Position numbers and translations under genes: made by a program. The notes under the pieces are model-generated. The model ran no database searches, was not told the origin of the DNA, and saw only the letters and a program-made list of their open reading frames with translations. This document shows positions 1 through 8,800 of a stretch of 64,000 nt of DNA, piece after piece. The stretch covers positions 42,894-106,893 of the IMG/VR virus record IMGVR_UViG_3300036770_001342; one strand, written 5' to 3'. Numbering within the stretch: position 1 is the first letter of the stretch; each line of letters begins with the position of its first letter. The stretch is from a virus.

Positions 1-868
1 AAAATTTACTTTGTTCTGGATCTAACACAGACATAGGCAAATCTAGTTTATCTCGCAAAATATTTCCTATAATATCAATCTCTGTTTTAGGATCTTTACT
101 TTTAAATTCTTCCCATAGTATAGAAAAATTATCAAACCACATCACATCTTTATGATCCCAAGTTGATAGCATTGTCATATATGTACCCAATCTAGCACCA
201 TATATTGCCCACAAGCCGTTTTCAACGTCACTGCCTACATTATGCCATATAGTTAAATGATTAAAGTTTCTTCCCGGGACGCGATTTTTAAATTCATCTA
301 CACTGGGTTTACAACCCCTCTCCAAGCACATTTTAACGCCTTCACGAAATCCTGCACGCCATGCTTGAAAAGGTGTATAATTGGGATAAGTTATGCTGTA
401 GCAATCATACATATGCCAGTATAGATTATCTTTAGTGCCGTCCATACAGAAATCTACTTGAGTATGGTCGCTGCCGTCAGTATTTTCATGAGTTTTCATG
501 TTCATGACATAATCTTTTGTCCATGAACTCATCCCACCATTGCCATAACGCAATCCATTAATGTTATTAATTGCTTTCCATCTGAATTGTGCTAGGTGGG
601 CGTTAGCAGGTGCATCTGTAAAATCTAATTGTAGGTTAAAGAAACTCTCTTCGGGCATATTATCGCCATCAATAAGAATAAAGCGTTCTGTGTCGCTGGC
701 TTCAGCAGCGGCTTTATGCGCTGCATCACTACCCTTTACGCCGTCAACACGTTTAGCATAAGGAACCATATTCTTAATTTTAAGCCAAAATTCTTCTTTT
801 TGCGGTTCGTCGTAACTTAAATAAATGCAGTCTAAATCAGCGATATCAATTATTTCATCAGAGTTCAT
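1..868 (-). CDS. Glycosyltransferase-like protein, C-terminus cut by window edge
   Basis: The reading frame starts at an ATG at 868 and stays open to the left window edge, giving 289 residues without a stop. Near residues 62-71 the sequence FILIDGDNMP carries a DGD triad (67-69) after a hydrophobic strand, as in the nucleotide-sugar-binding DxD motif of GT-A fold glycosyltransferases. The rest is rich in Trp, Tyr and His. The start overlaps the stop of the upstream 118-residue gene by 11 bases, so the two are probably translationally coupled. This is the last visible gene of the long tail/baseplate operon and the third glycosyltransferase-like gene in it. Donor and acceptor are unknown; virion glycoproteins, DNA or host surface sugars are all possible. 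The family call is an inference from motif and neighbours. Confidence 0.55.
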   Translation of the reverse strand, partial: MNSDEIIDIADLDCIYLSYDEPQKEEFWLKIKNMVPYAKRVDGVKGSDAAHKAAAEASDTERFILIDGDNMPEESFFNLQLDFTDAPANAHLAQFRWKAINNINGLRYGNGGMSSWTKDYVMNMKTHENTDGSDHTQVDFCMDGTKDNLYWHMYDCYSITYPNYTPFQAWRAGFREGVKMCLERGCKPSVDEFKNRVPGRNFNHLTIWHNVGSDVENGLWAIYGARLGTYMTMLSTWDHKDVMWFDNFSILWEEFKSKDPKTEIDIIGNILRDKLDLPMSVLDPEQSKF

Positions 869-1214
869 ATGTTGATAACTTCCATTGTTTACTATTTACA
901 TCGTCTAGAGTAGTCAGTATACTAATATCATCTTTAGCGCAACTTATCCCGTTACTATCTGGTTTATATTTGGATATAATTGCTCCCGAATTTAGTTTAA
1001 CTAATTTACCGTTTTGAACTTTTAAATCATATCTACATTCTGCATAAGTCTGTGCATCAATAATTAAAAAATTACCTTCGGGTTTATCGCAAGTATAAAA
1101 TAAAATTTTTCCATTTTCATCGTAATATAATCGAAATTGTGTAGGTTCATACTGAACCTCTTCTGCTATTAGGTATTCTATACCGTCAATTTCTACAACT
1201 TTTAAACGTTCCAT
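858..1214 (-). CDS. Conserved phage protein of unknown function, 118 aa
   Basis: This small protein has the pattern FRLYYDENGKILFYTCDKPE near its N-terminal third, followed by a mixed alpha/beta region and a Trp near the C-terminus. I associate similar small proteins with T4-like marine phages, where they have no assigned role. No signal peptide, membrane segment or catalytic motif is visible. The gene overlaps the upstream glycosyltransferase-like gene by 13 bases and the downstream one by 11 bases, so it belongs to the same coupled set. It could be an accessory subunit or acceptor for the glycosyltransferases, but nothing in its sequence demonstrates this. Confidence 0.6.
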   Translation of the reverse strand: MERLKVVEIDGIEYLIAEEVQYEPTQFRLYYDENGKILFYTCDKPEGNFLIIDAQTYAECRYDLKVQNGKLVKLNSGAIISKYKPDSNGISCAKDDISILTTLDDVNSKQWKLSTYEL

Positions 1215-2002
1215 GCCAAACTCAACTCATTACTAAATTTTTTAACATGATAGTGAAAAGGATATTTTTGCGGTATAGTATTAATTCTTAAAGTATGGGA
1301 TAATATTTCGTACACTAATTCATTAGTCCAATCTTCAGTTTTTAACAGATTGATCATTTGTTTCATATGTACCATACTCATTTCTGTAAATGTAGGCATG
1401 GTAGTTTTTTCAGTGCCTATAATATGACAAGCAATAGCGTATACCCAATCAGTAGTTGCTTCTTCGTCTATTTTACATTTTAATATTTTTCTAAATTCAT
1501 CCCAATTTTGAAAAATTATTTTAACCATTTCAAAAAATTGTTTGGCCGTATCTGACTTCTTAAAATAGGTTAAAGCATTATAACAATCAGGCAATTTGTT
1601 TTGATCAATAAACGTTCTATAATACCTAACATCGCTAATATCTTGTTTAAAATTTCTAATCGTGGTTGATACAACTACATCTTGTTGCGAAAGTATGTCC
1701 CACCAGTATTCTATAGAAGATGGTATATACATGTCTGCTTCAAGTTTAATAGTGTGGTCATAGGGACTTGCTTCATACACTTGCCAGTCATTAATTAATT
1801 TCCATTGGCTGTTAGGTGCTTGGTCTCCATATGGTAATGCAATAACTTTATCGAAAAAATTACTATGATCTACATCGTCTGTTATTAATGATATATTAGA
1901 TGAAGGCATTACTTTTCTTATACTGTGTGCCAAAATTTCAGCACATTTGACATAATCTACTGATTCAGTATTTTGAGCAAGTATTACGTATCCTCTACTC
2001 AT
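1202..2002 (-). CDS. Glycosyltransferase-like protein, paralogue of its upstream neighbour
   Basis: The 266-residue protein begins GYVILAQNTESVDYVKCAE, then shows LITDD (39-43), FDKVIALP and SPYDHTIKLEADMYIPSS. The EAD triad at 88-90 sits where GT-A glycosyltransferases carry the metal-binding DxD. The same string of blocks (YVKxAE, LITD, FDKVI, SPYDxT, acidic triad) occurs in the gene just upstream (1999-2805), so the two are paralogues. Start and stop overlap by 4 bases with that gene (ATGA), which indicates translational coupling. The catalytic acidic triad is EAD rather than a full DxD, so activity is less certain than for the neighbour. Function is inferred from motif and fold logic only. 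Confidence 0.55.
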   Translation of the reverse strand: MSRGYVILAQNTESVDYVKCAEILAHSIRKVMPSSNISLITDDVDHSNFFDKVIALPYGDQAPNSQWKLINDWQVYEASPYDHTIKLEADMYIPSSIEYWWDILSQQDVVVSTTIRNFKQDISDVRYYRTFIDQNKLPDCYNALTYFKKSDTAKQFFEMVKIIFQNWDEFRKILKCKIDEEATTDWVYAIACHIIGTEKTTMPTFTEMSMVHMKQMINLLKTEDWTNELVYEILSHTLRINTIPQKYPFHYHVKKFSNELSLAWNV

Positions 2003-2805
2003 TTGATAAGATCCATAAAAATATCTTTATTAATAATATGAAAATCCATATCTTTTACAACAATATATTCCTTTTTAATTTTATTACGCAACCATTTATC
2101 ATAAACAATAGTATATTCAGTATTATATAACTCATCGTTGTTCTTATAGACAAAAGTTTTTGGTCCAATATGCATTAAATTCCAAGGTATTATATCATTG
2201 CTAATATCTATATGCCCATTTACGATACGTAGTGCTAATGTAAGACCGTAATCATTTCTATACGTATCAGTAGAAAACTTATGAATATTAGCGTAGTGTT
2301 CATAATTTTCTTGAACCATTTTTAAACATTCAAAAATTTGTTTAACTTTTTGTGTTTTTTTAAATGCAACTACAGTAGCCCAAACTGTAGGCAAATTAAT
2401 ACCTTGTCCTAAATACTCTTCTTTTGTATAGTCATCCATTAAAAAAGATATTGTTTTATGGCAGACAAAATCATTCATGATTTCAAATGTTTTGTTAAGC
2501 CTATCACTATTAACTACATAATCAACATCTAGCAGTAATGTTTCATCGTATGGACTTAATTCATAACTGCGATAGCGCCCTTTATTTAACCAAACTCTAC
2601 CCTGTAATTGATTGTTGTTATCGCTATCTATAACTATTACTTTATCAAATGTGTTATCTGTAACTGTAGATAATGACGCTTTGTCTGTAATTAATGTTGA
2701 TGGTAATTTTAAAAAATGACTTACACGCTTTGCTGTAAACTCTGCCATTTTAACATAATTATATTCCGGTGAGTTGAAAGCAAACAACAATACACCTCTT
2801 GTCAT
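1999..2805 (-). CDS. Glycosyltransferase-like protein with DVD motif
   Basis: The 268-residue protein opens with a Rossmann-like strand GVLLFAFNS, then YVKMAE, STLITD, FDKVIVID and SPYDETLLLDVDYVVNS. DVD at 93-95 after a hydrophobic strand fits the DxD donor-binding motif of GT-A fold enzymes. It shares its block order with the downstream 266-residue protein, indicating a tandem duplication followed by divergence. It overlaps the upstream 102-residue gene and the downstream paralogue by 4 bases each. T4-like phages use glycosyltransferases to modify DNA or virion proteins; position next to fibre genes makes a virion target plausible. No acceptor can be named from sequence. Confidence 0.6.
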   Translation of the reverse strand: MTRGVLLFAFNSPEYNYVKMAEFTAKRVSHFLKLPSTLITDKASLSTVTDNTFDKVIVIDSDNNNQLQGRVWLNKGRYRSYELSPYDETLLLDVDYVVNSDRLNKTFEIMNDFVCHKTISFLMDDYTKEEYLGQGINLPTVWATVVAFKKTQKVKQIFECLKMVQENYEHYANIHKFSTDTYRNDYGLTLALRIVNGHIDISNDIIPWNLMHIGPKTFVYKNNDELYNTEYTIVYDKWLRNKIKKEYIVVKDMDFHIINKDIFMDLIK

Positions 2806-3110
2806 CTTTTAGTCTCTAATAGTTTATATTCTTTATAATATTCTTGCATAACTGTTTCATAAACAGTTTTTAATTTCTCAAGTAGTTGCAGTCTATCAAC
2901 TTCGACTGGATTGTTATGTGTATCTATTAATACTACTTTATCACTAGTAAAAGATTGTAGTGTGGCTATAGTGGTGGCATCTGCTTTCCACAATCCGTTT
3001 TGTTCGGCAATTAAAATTTTACTGCTATATTTTTCACGCAAGTATTCTTTTGCTGAATTATGACTAAATCTCGCTTTTGCTTCCGATAGTAAGGTTTGGA
3101 CGTCCATCAT
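2802..3110 (-). CDS. Small conserved phage protein, possible tail-fibre accessory factor
   Basis: The 102-residue protein starts MMDVQTLLSEAKARFSHNSA, contains a Trp-centred NGLWKAD block and ends in a charged helix rich in Tyr and Lys. The start is supported by GAGG about 5 bases upstream of the first ATG. I associate this family with T4-like marine phages, where its role is unknown. It lies directly downstream of two fibre-type structural genes and upstream of glycosyltransferases. In T4, fibre genes are followed by small assembly factors such as gp38, so a fibre chaperone role is possible, but this is a positional guess with no motif behind it. A TAAATA-type late box lies about 15 bases upstream. 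Confidence 0.6.
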   Translation of the reverse strand: MMDVQTLLSEAKARFSHNSAKEYLREKYSSKILIAEQNGLWKADATTIATLQSFTSDKVVLIDTHNNPVEVDRLQLLEKLKTVYETVMQEYYKEYKLLETKR

Positions 3111-3124
3111 TATGCCTCGTCCAA

Positions 3125-3133
3125 GTATTTAGA
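3125..3133 (-). promoter_or_regulatory. Candidate late promoter box upstream of the 102-residue gene
   Basis: Read on the minus strand the site is TCTAAATAC, a variant of the T4-type late box (TATAAATA) recognised by gp55. It ends about 14 bases before the ATG, with a GAGG ribosome-binding site between. The first bases differ from the common GATAAATA form seen at other sites here, so it is the weakest of the minus-strand set. Confidence 0.35.
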
Positions 3134-3159
3134 TATGGGATTTTTACCTAATAAATTTA

Positions 3160-4110
3160 TTAGGCTACTGAGTTACTACCAGTTAATGTAATGGTGCCCC
3201 AAGTATTTGAAATATTTGTTGCTGAGGGCGGGGCTACAGTCAATGTGCATGTTGAACCGCTACCCAATACACCGTTACCGCTTATCTTATCTAGTACCAC
3301 GTTAACATAAACAATGCTACCATTATCACTGTTACTACCCTGTACTCCATTTGTACGGGCATATCCTAACACCTGCACTGTTGCAGTATATGGTGCTGTA
3401 CCTGAATTTTGATCAAAAATTGTTGTATTGCCTGTGCTTAGGCCAAAATAACCATTATTGGTTCCGATAGATTCTACTGAGCCGCTACCACCAATTTTAG
3501 TAACACCGTTATATGCTGTACCAGCAATAGTGCGTGAACCGCTGTTTTGACCACTAATCACAATTGTACCTACTGCTGTACATAATGTATTCATCGCAGC
3601 ATTAATACCTGCTGTTGTGTTAGCGTGGGTAACGCTAAATTTTAATTGTCCGCCTGCATTGAAGAAGTAACGTGCTGCATCACCGTTAGCAAAAGAACAA
3701 GTAAATGCAAAGTTTGCATAGTCTGTCCATGATGAAGCAGTTGTTTGTGTATTTGATGATGTAGTGCCCTGTGATGCTGCATTGCCTTTATTAGTATTAA
3801 TATTTGTAATAGCAGTGCCTAATCCAGATAAGAATGTTACGACTCCGCCTGAACTTGGTGCAGTTAATCCTGTGCTTGCGCCACCCTGGTGTGCGTTTGC
3901 ACTATTAATACTATTAATCATGCTTGCCCAGTTAGTTGCTGCTACTGTTTGTCCTGCAGCAACGTTGCTTATTGCTGTTTGACCGTAACCTGTTTGGCCG
4001 CCGCCGGTAGCCCAAACTGCATTAACAGTAGAACTACTAGTAGTAGGATTTCCACCTGCGCGAGTGTTAAAATCAGAAGCCTCAACTAAACCAAATTGTG
4101 CGTAACTCAT
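3160..4110 (-). CDS. Virion structural protein, fibre type
   Basis: The 316-residue protein is rich in Gly, Ser, Thr, Asn and Ala, with almost no charged helices. It begins MSYAQFGLVEASDFN and continues with ATGGGQTGYGQTAISNVAAG, typical of beta-rich phage fibre or head-decoration proteins. A mid-region FAFTCSFANGDAARYFFNAGG block resembles a globular beta-sandwich. No enzymatic motif is visible. It follows another structural gene and has its own late-type promoter box and an AGGAT ribosome-binding site, so it is probably made in quantity late in infection. Its exact place in the particle cannot be read from sequence; a short tail fibre or baseplate-attached protein fits the position. Confidence 0.6.
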   Translation of the reverse strand: MSYAQFGLVEASDFNTRAGGNPTTSSSTVNAVWATGGGQTGYGQTAISNVAAGQTVAATNWASMINSINSANAHQGGASTGLTAPSSGGVVTFLSGLGTAITNINTNKGNAASQGTTSSNTQTTASSWTDYANFAFTCSFANGDAARYFFNAGGQLKFSVTHANTTAGINAAMNTLCTAVGTIVISGQNSGSRTIAGTAYNGVTKIGGSGSVESIGTNNGYFGLSTGNTTIFDQNSGTAPYTATVQVLGYARTNGVQGSNSDNGSIVYVNVVLDKISGNGVLGSGSTCTLTVAPPSATNISNTWGTITLTGSNSVA

Positions 4111-4132
4111 GTATGAAATCCTATAAACTTAT

Positions 4133-4147
4133 GAATATATTTATCTT
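4133..4147 (-). promoter_or_regulatory. Late promoter box before the 316-residue structural gene
   Basis: On the minus strand the site reads AAGATAAATATATTC and contains GATAAATA. It lies about 30 bases before the ATG at 4110, and the TAA stop of the preceding gene is part of the box. This matches the other GATAAATA sites in front of virion genes in this window and the known T4-type late box. Confidence 0.55.
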
Positions 4148-5085
4148 ATAGTTACAATCGCCTGGACTACACCCATTTCTGCATCTGTTTTAGTTTCTAA
4201 TGCGCGACCTATAGTATTAAACGCTGTGGCCTCGCCGTCTTTTGCTGCTCTAGCACAGCCATTGCCTGCGCTAACTAAACGCTGACCTTTTACTACTGGA
4301 CCTACAACATTAACATTGACGCGACCAGATACAGCAACCGGCGGGTGAGTATTATCGTCACCTGCACCTGCGTTCATTAGATATCCTGCTGTATGTGATA
4401 TAACGCCGAAAATATCTTCGCTTAATTCATATTTGACCGCAGTAATTTCTTTACTACCGCCCAATTGGACAACTGTACCTGCATCATATGTTTGATCTGC
4501 TTCAAAACGTTCAGCAAGGTCAGCATAAGTTGATTGCAATCTTGATCCTGCAGTTAATGTCCAGTTACCAGTAAGCGAACCTGCAGTACCTGCAGATCCT
4601 GTAGTGATAACTTGTGTAGTAAGATTGCCTATGTTAGCATTTGTGATATTAGCAGTCTGTATGGTTGCAGTACCTGCGATGCTAATTGTCTGACATGCAA
4701 TATTAGGAACTGATAAGTTATTCGTAATAATTGCATTGTTTGCGCTAATCGTACCGATGACCGTTACGCCACCGAATGTCGTGTTACCGCTAGCACTAGT
4801 AGTTGCTAATGATAACCAATTAGCAGCAATTGCTTCACCATCTTCCGGGCAAACATATAACGTTGAATTATTAGTGTTGTACCACAATTGACCGCGCAAC
4901 GGGTTAGCAGGAGGTTCGGTACTTGCAAAATTTTCTGTTAGATGTACAAAGTTCGTGTCTAAAACTTGTCCATAACCAGCGTAGTTTCTACCAGGTAGCC
5001 CTAATGAGGTACTATCTGTGTTAATTTGACCGTCAGCGATAGTTGTTAATACTTGTCCATCGCTTTTTACAATCGTATATGCCAT
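4141..5085 (-). CDS. Tail-fibre-like structural protein
   Basis: The N-terminal part (MAYTIVKSDGQVLTTIADG, then LGLPGRNYAGYGQVLDTNF and LRGQLWYNTNNSTLYVC) is a pattern I recognise from structural proteins of T4-like marine phages. The middle (about 95-180) is a Thr/Asn/Ile-rich repeat zone typical of trimeric fibres. The C-terminal third contains YADLAERFEADQTYDAGTVV, then GVISHTAGYLMN and a VNVVGPVVKGQRL block. This resembles the beta-structured tip domain that ends many phage fibres and appendages, some of which self-cleave; no cleavage residue can be assigned here. The gene has an upstream GATAAATA box and a GGAG ribosome-binding site. A host-contacting fibre is likely but the receptor is unknown. 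Confidence 0.65.
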   Translation of the reverse strand: MAYTIVKSDGQVLTTIADGQINTDSTSLGLPGRNYAGYGQVLDTNFVHLTENFASTEPPANPLRGQLWYNTNNSTLYVCPEDGEAIAANWLSLATTSASGNTTFGGVTVIGTISANNAIITNNLSVPNIACQTISIAGTATIQTANITNANIGNLTTQVITTGSAGTAGSLTGNWTLTAGSRLQSTYADLAERFEADQTYDAGTVVQLGGSKEITAVKYELSEDIFGVISHTAGYLMNAGAGDDNTHPPVAVSGRVNVNVVGPVVKGQRLVSAGNGCARAAKDGEATAFNTIGRALETKTDAEMGVVQAIVTIR

Positions 5086-5105
5086 ATCTAATAAACTCCG
5101 CTTTT

Positions 5106-5116
5106 GTATTTATCTC
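5106..5116 (-). promoter_or_regulatory. Late promoter box before the 314-residue fibre gene
   Basis: Minus-strand sequence GAGATAAATAC lies about 20 bases upstream of the ATG at 5085 and directly after the TAG stop of the preceding gene. The core GATAAATAC is identical to that at 29111-29119, which supports a shared late promoter class. Confidence 0.55.
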
Positions 5117-5730
5117 TATATAGTTAATAGGTTTGTGAGACTCTGTATTCTCACTGTATAATCTATCTGTATCTGACGATTTAGTGACTTTTGTACAGGG
5201 TGGAATATAACATGAGTCAATAGTCTAGTTATAACATTACCCTCGTTGTCGGTTCCGTAATTGGCTAGTAGTCCTAATTCATCAAATATATAATCTGAAT
5301 CTGTTTGTGTACTATTGTCGAAGGCGCCCTGTCCTGCAGGTTCACCGTAATCTAATAAACAAGATACTAAAATGTCGCTATACAATTTACCAGAAGTATG
5401 ATTTACTGTCATTTTGTTGCGTGTCGGGTCTAGATTAAACACGCTGGTATCGTCAACAATTTTAGCATATGTTTCGTTGTATAAAGCAGCATTTTGACCT
5501 GTAGTGTTGGGTGGCAAATAAGTAATAATACCGGTTTCGTCTACTGACGCTCCACCATTACCAAATGCCATTTGATATATTTCGCCATATCCACGATTAC
5601 TTAATGTGTCGGCTAATGCTTCACTCATGTTTTCGTAGTTGATAGCATTTTTCTTATCTACGAAAACTTCTAAAGAGTTAGGGTCGTAGATTTTTAAAAA
5701 TCCTTCAATTTTATAGGATACAGTTATCAT
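5116..5730 (-). CDS. Baseplate/tail structural protein, 204 aa
   Basis: The protein begins MITVSYKIEGFLKIYDPNSL and continues EVFVDKKNAINYENMSEALA; the rest is a mixed beta domain ending in RQIQIDYTVRIQSLTNLLTI. It has no catalytic motif. The block FLKIYDPNSLEVFVDKK is closely matched by VKIYDPNTKEIFVQKR in the 54-residue gene just upstream, so the two share a module. The gene overlaps the stop of that small gene by one base (TAATG). Position after the giant baseplate-type gene and before the fibre genes, as well as T4 gene order, suggests a wedge or fibre-attachment protein. The family is known to me only as a structural protein of T4-like phages. Confidence 0.6.
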   Translation of the reverse strand: MITVSYKIEGFLKIYDPNSLEVFVDKKNAINYENMSEALADTLSNRGYGEIYQMAFGNGGASVDETGIITYLPPNTTGQNAALYNETYAKIVDDTSVFNLDPTRNKMTVNHTSGKLYSDILVSCLLDYGEPAGQGAFDNSTQTDSDYIFDELGLLANYGTDNEGNVITRLLTHVIFHPVQKSLNRQIQIDYTVRIQSLTNLLTI

Positions 5731-5894
5731 TAATCGTCGGCCCTCTTTTGCACAAATATCTCTTTGGTATTAGGATCGTAAATTTTGACATGTGAGGAGA
5801 AATACACACCGCTTTTTTCATCAGGTTTTTTCTCTAATTTTTGCTCTTTTTTGTCGCTAATTTCCGACTTATTCCCTATAGATTTATTTATCAT
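5730..5894 (-). CDS. Small module protein, 54 aa, related to the next gene
   Basis: An ATG at 5894 opens a 55-codon frame ending in TAA at 5732-5730. It starts three bases after the stop of the giant gene and its stop overlaps the next ATG by one base. The first half is Lys/Glu-rich and likely disordered. The C-terminal half, SSHVKIYDPNTKEIFVQKR, matches the N-terminal block of the 204-residue protein. Tight spacing on both sides and the shared motif support a real gene despite its small size. It may be a peptide that occupies the same binding site as the larger protein on the baseplate; this is inference. Confidence 0.65.
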   Translation of the reverse strand: MINKSIGNKSEISDKKEQKLEKKPDEKSGVYFSSHVKIYDPNTKEIFVQKRADD

Positions 5895-5897
5895 AAA

Positions 5898-8800
5898 CTA
5901 AACATCCAATCTTAAGAAGTTAGGTGCTGACCCTTCTGCGATCTGCAAGGGGTCGCCCTGTGTAGTATTATAGATTCCGGGAATCTTATTCCAAGTATCA
6001 TTATAATTTATGTTCGTCATAGTATTCTTATCTAAAAAACTATAAACTTCGGTATATTTTGGAATGTACACTTGTATACCAGAACCGTTGGCCCCGCGCT
6101 CTACTTCCATACTATTGGTAAATTGATCCACACTCAATACACGCATGTATTCACCCTGCATGTATATCAATTTACCCTCATATACAGTAATTGTCAACAA
6201 GTCTCCTTGTTCAATCCAATCTCCTTCCTGTATTCTAATGTATGGTCCTGTTGATCTGACTTCTAATTGTAAGAAATCTTCTTCAATAAGTCCTTCACGT
6301 CCTAAGGTGTTATTATATACACTTACGTCTATGATATCATTTTTATCTGCATTTAATGGTATGTAATAATAACCTGCTTCCTTAATAGGAGCAACATTTG
6401 TTTGAACACTCTTGAAAGTTAGATTATTAATATCATTTACATAAACAATGTTTTGATATTCTGTCAATACTTCTGTCAACCAAGTTCTTGAATCGCTGTT
6501 TGCTCTGTAAACAGTACCTTGATTATTTTTATCCACTGTATTTACATACACCATTTCGTTAGGTGTTGCAGAAGGCATCATGCTAGTGATAACAATTTCA
6601 TCATCTATACCGATAGGAGCCAATATACTTACTTCATTTGCTGCGTTCAATCTTAATTCAGAAGATGGTACACGTTTACCATTTACAGTTACCCATAAAC
6701 GGTCAACATTAGTTTGTTCCCATTGAGTCAATACTATGTTAGTTGACAGTTGAGGTGTGAGTAATATTGGTGCGCCGTTTATTGTTTCGCTGACACTAAT
6801 CTTGTTATTATCATGATCTATACTACTAATGTAATATTTTTCTCCTGCAATAATTTGAGGAATAGAAGTTGAAGTTCCTAATTTAACATTACTTTCTGTA
6901 AAGTAAACAGGAGTATACAATACTAACGGCAATATATTTTGTACTTCTAGTTCTGTGCTTGTGCAACTTGTAACTCTAGTGGTTTCTAAAATCCAAGTAT
7001 CAGAAGGCCATACATAGCCGCCACTAATATAACTGTCGGATATTGTTATAGGATAATTTACAGCATCTACATATGGGCTATAATTCTCTTCTGGATGTTC
7101 GGGGAAATATTGATATAGATCAAATTGTTCAGAATTGATCACATGTACATAGAACAAATTATTGTTTAATTGTACACTACCCTGAATACCATCTATACGC
7201 ACTAAGTCATTTGTTGATAGTAAATGAGGTACAGCAGTTTGAACACGAACTGCTGGTTGACCACCAACTGCTACGTGCATTAATCCACTGTCGTTGACTG
7301 TTGGATATTCTAAACCATTTTCGTCAATTACTTTGAATCTATTGCCAGAAATAACTTCATGTACCTTATATTCAGTACCGTCTGTATTGACACCGCCAAA
7401 TCCTTGATATACTGGGCTACTACCAGGAATATCAATTTGGAATAATACATTTTGTCCTATAACCATATTTGTTGTGCTATCTGCTATAAAATAGCCCCCT
7501 ACTGCACTTGAAGTTTGAGTGTCTAGTAATGGTTGAGTTATAGTGTTATAAACATTGTTGATAGCAGTAACGTTAATTGGACTTAATTCATATTGAGTGT
7601 TTAAATACTGTCTTTGTGTATCATTGAATGTAGTTACCGCAATCGTATCATTTACTGTTGGTTCTAATGTATCAAATACTAGTACAGCCTGATTATAGTT
7701 AATAGTATATTGATCAGGCATTATTCTTAAACCATTCACTTCAACGATAGCGTTTGTATCGTTATCTTCGCCTAAATAATTTGTTAGATAATAACTACCT
7801 TTTGTTCCGTTACCTGCAAATACTTGAGTTTGCGGTAATGTATAACCATATTGTGTAGGTAATGTTTCTCCAAAGAAAGTAAATGAGATATAATCTACAG
7901 ATGTATCGTACTCACTAGCGAATACTACCTTGGCAGAAATTTGATTATCTGCTAACATAACTGCATAATCTTCTGTGATGAAGTTTGATTTACCTAATGC
8001 ATTTGTTAATGTTACAGCAGGACCTCCTACTGTATCGGATACAGTAAATTGAGTTCCCCCTGATAATACTTCTTTAATGTAATATGTTTTGTGAGGAATT
8101 AGTCCGCCAAATATATTATTATCAAATATAATTTTTTGATTTGGTAATAATCCAACTGTAGAATATGTGATCAAACTATTGTCTGATGCTTTGGATCTAA
8201 TAACTAAATTAGTATCACCGTTAATTAGTTTATTACCATTATAGAATACAGCAGGTGGTGTCCAGTATAAACCAGGACCATTTTGCGCTACTGCAATCAT
8301 ACCAGATCCTGTATCAGAAGTTAAATCAAATATAGGACCTGCAATACCTTCATTAATTGAGTCTGAAACTGTTATAGTTTTTTGTACTGAGTCAATAGTT
8401 TTGACATAATACGGAGTATTTTCATTTAACCCACCAAATACTTCGCCAGTAAAGTAAACGTCATCATTTAAAGTGAATATAGATACGTCATTTACTGTTA
8501 TAGTGTTCAATAAACTATCAGTTGCAATTGCTTCTGTAGAAGTAGGATCAGTAGTTGGTCTTATGATTCCGCTACCGTTTAATCTGTCTGCGGTATAGTT
8601 ACAATTCAACCAAATTTCTTGGAATCCAGTATTACTATTGTCACGTAATGGATCAATTTGTGTATTTGATTTGACTAATTGATCGCCATTACCGACTTCA
8701 TATACATCCACACGTAATTGCTGTGTTTCAGTAATATTTGTGTTTAAGGTTATAGTTTTATTTACATAGTCTACAACATAATCATTATTTGGATAGATAG

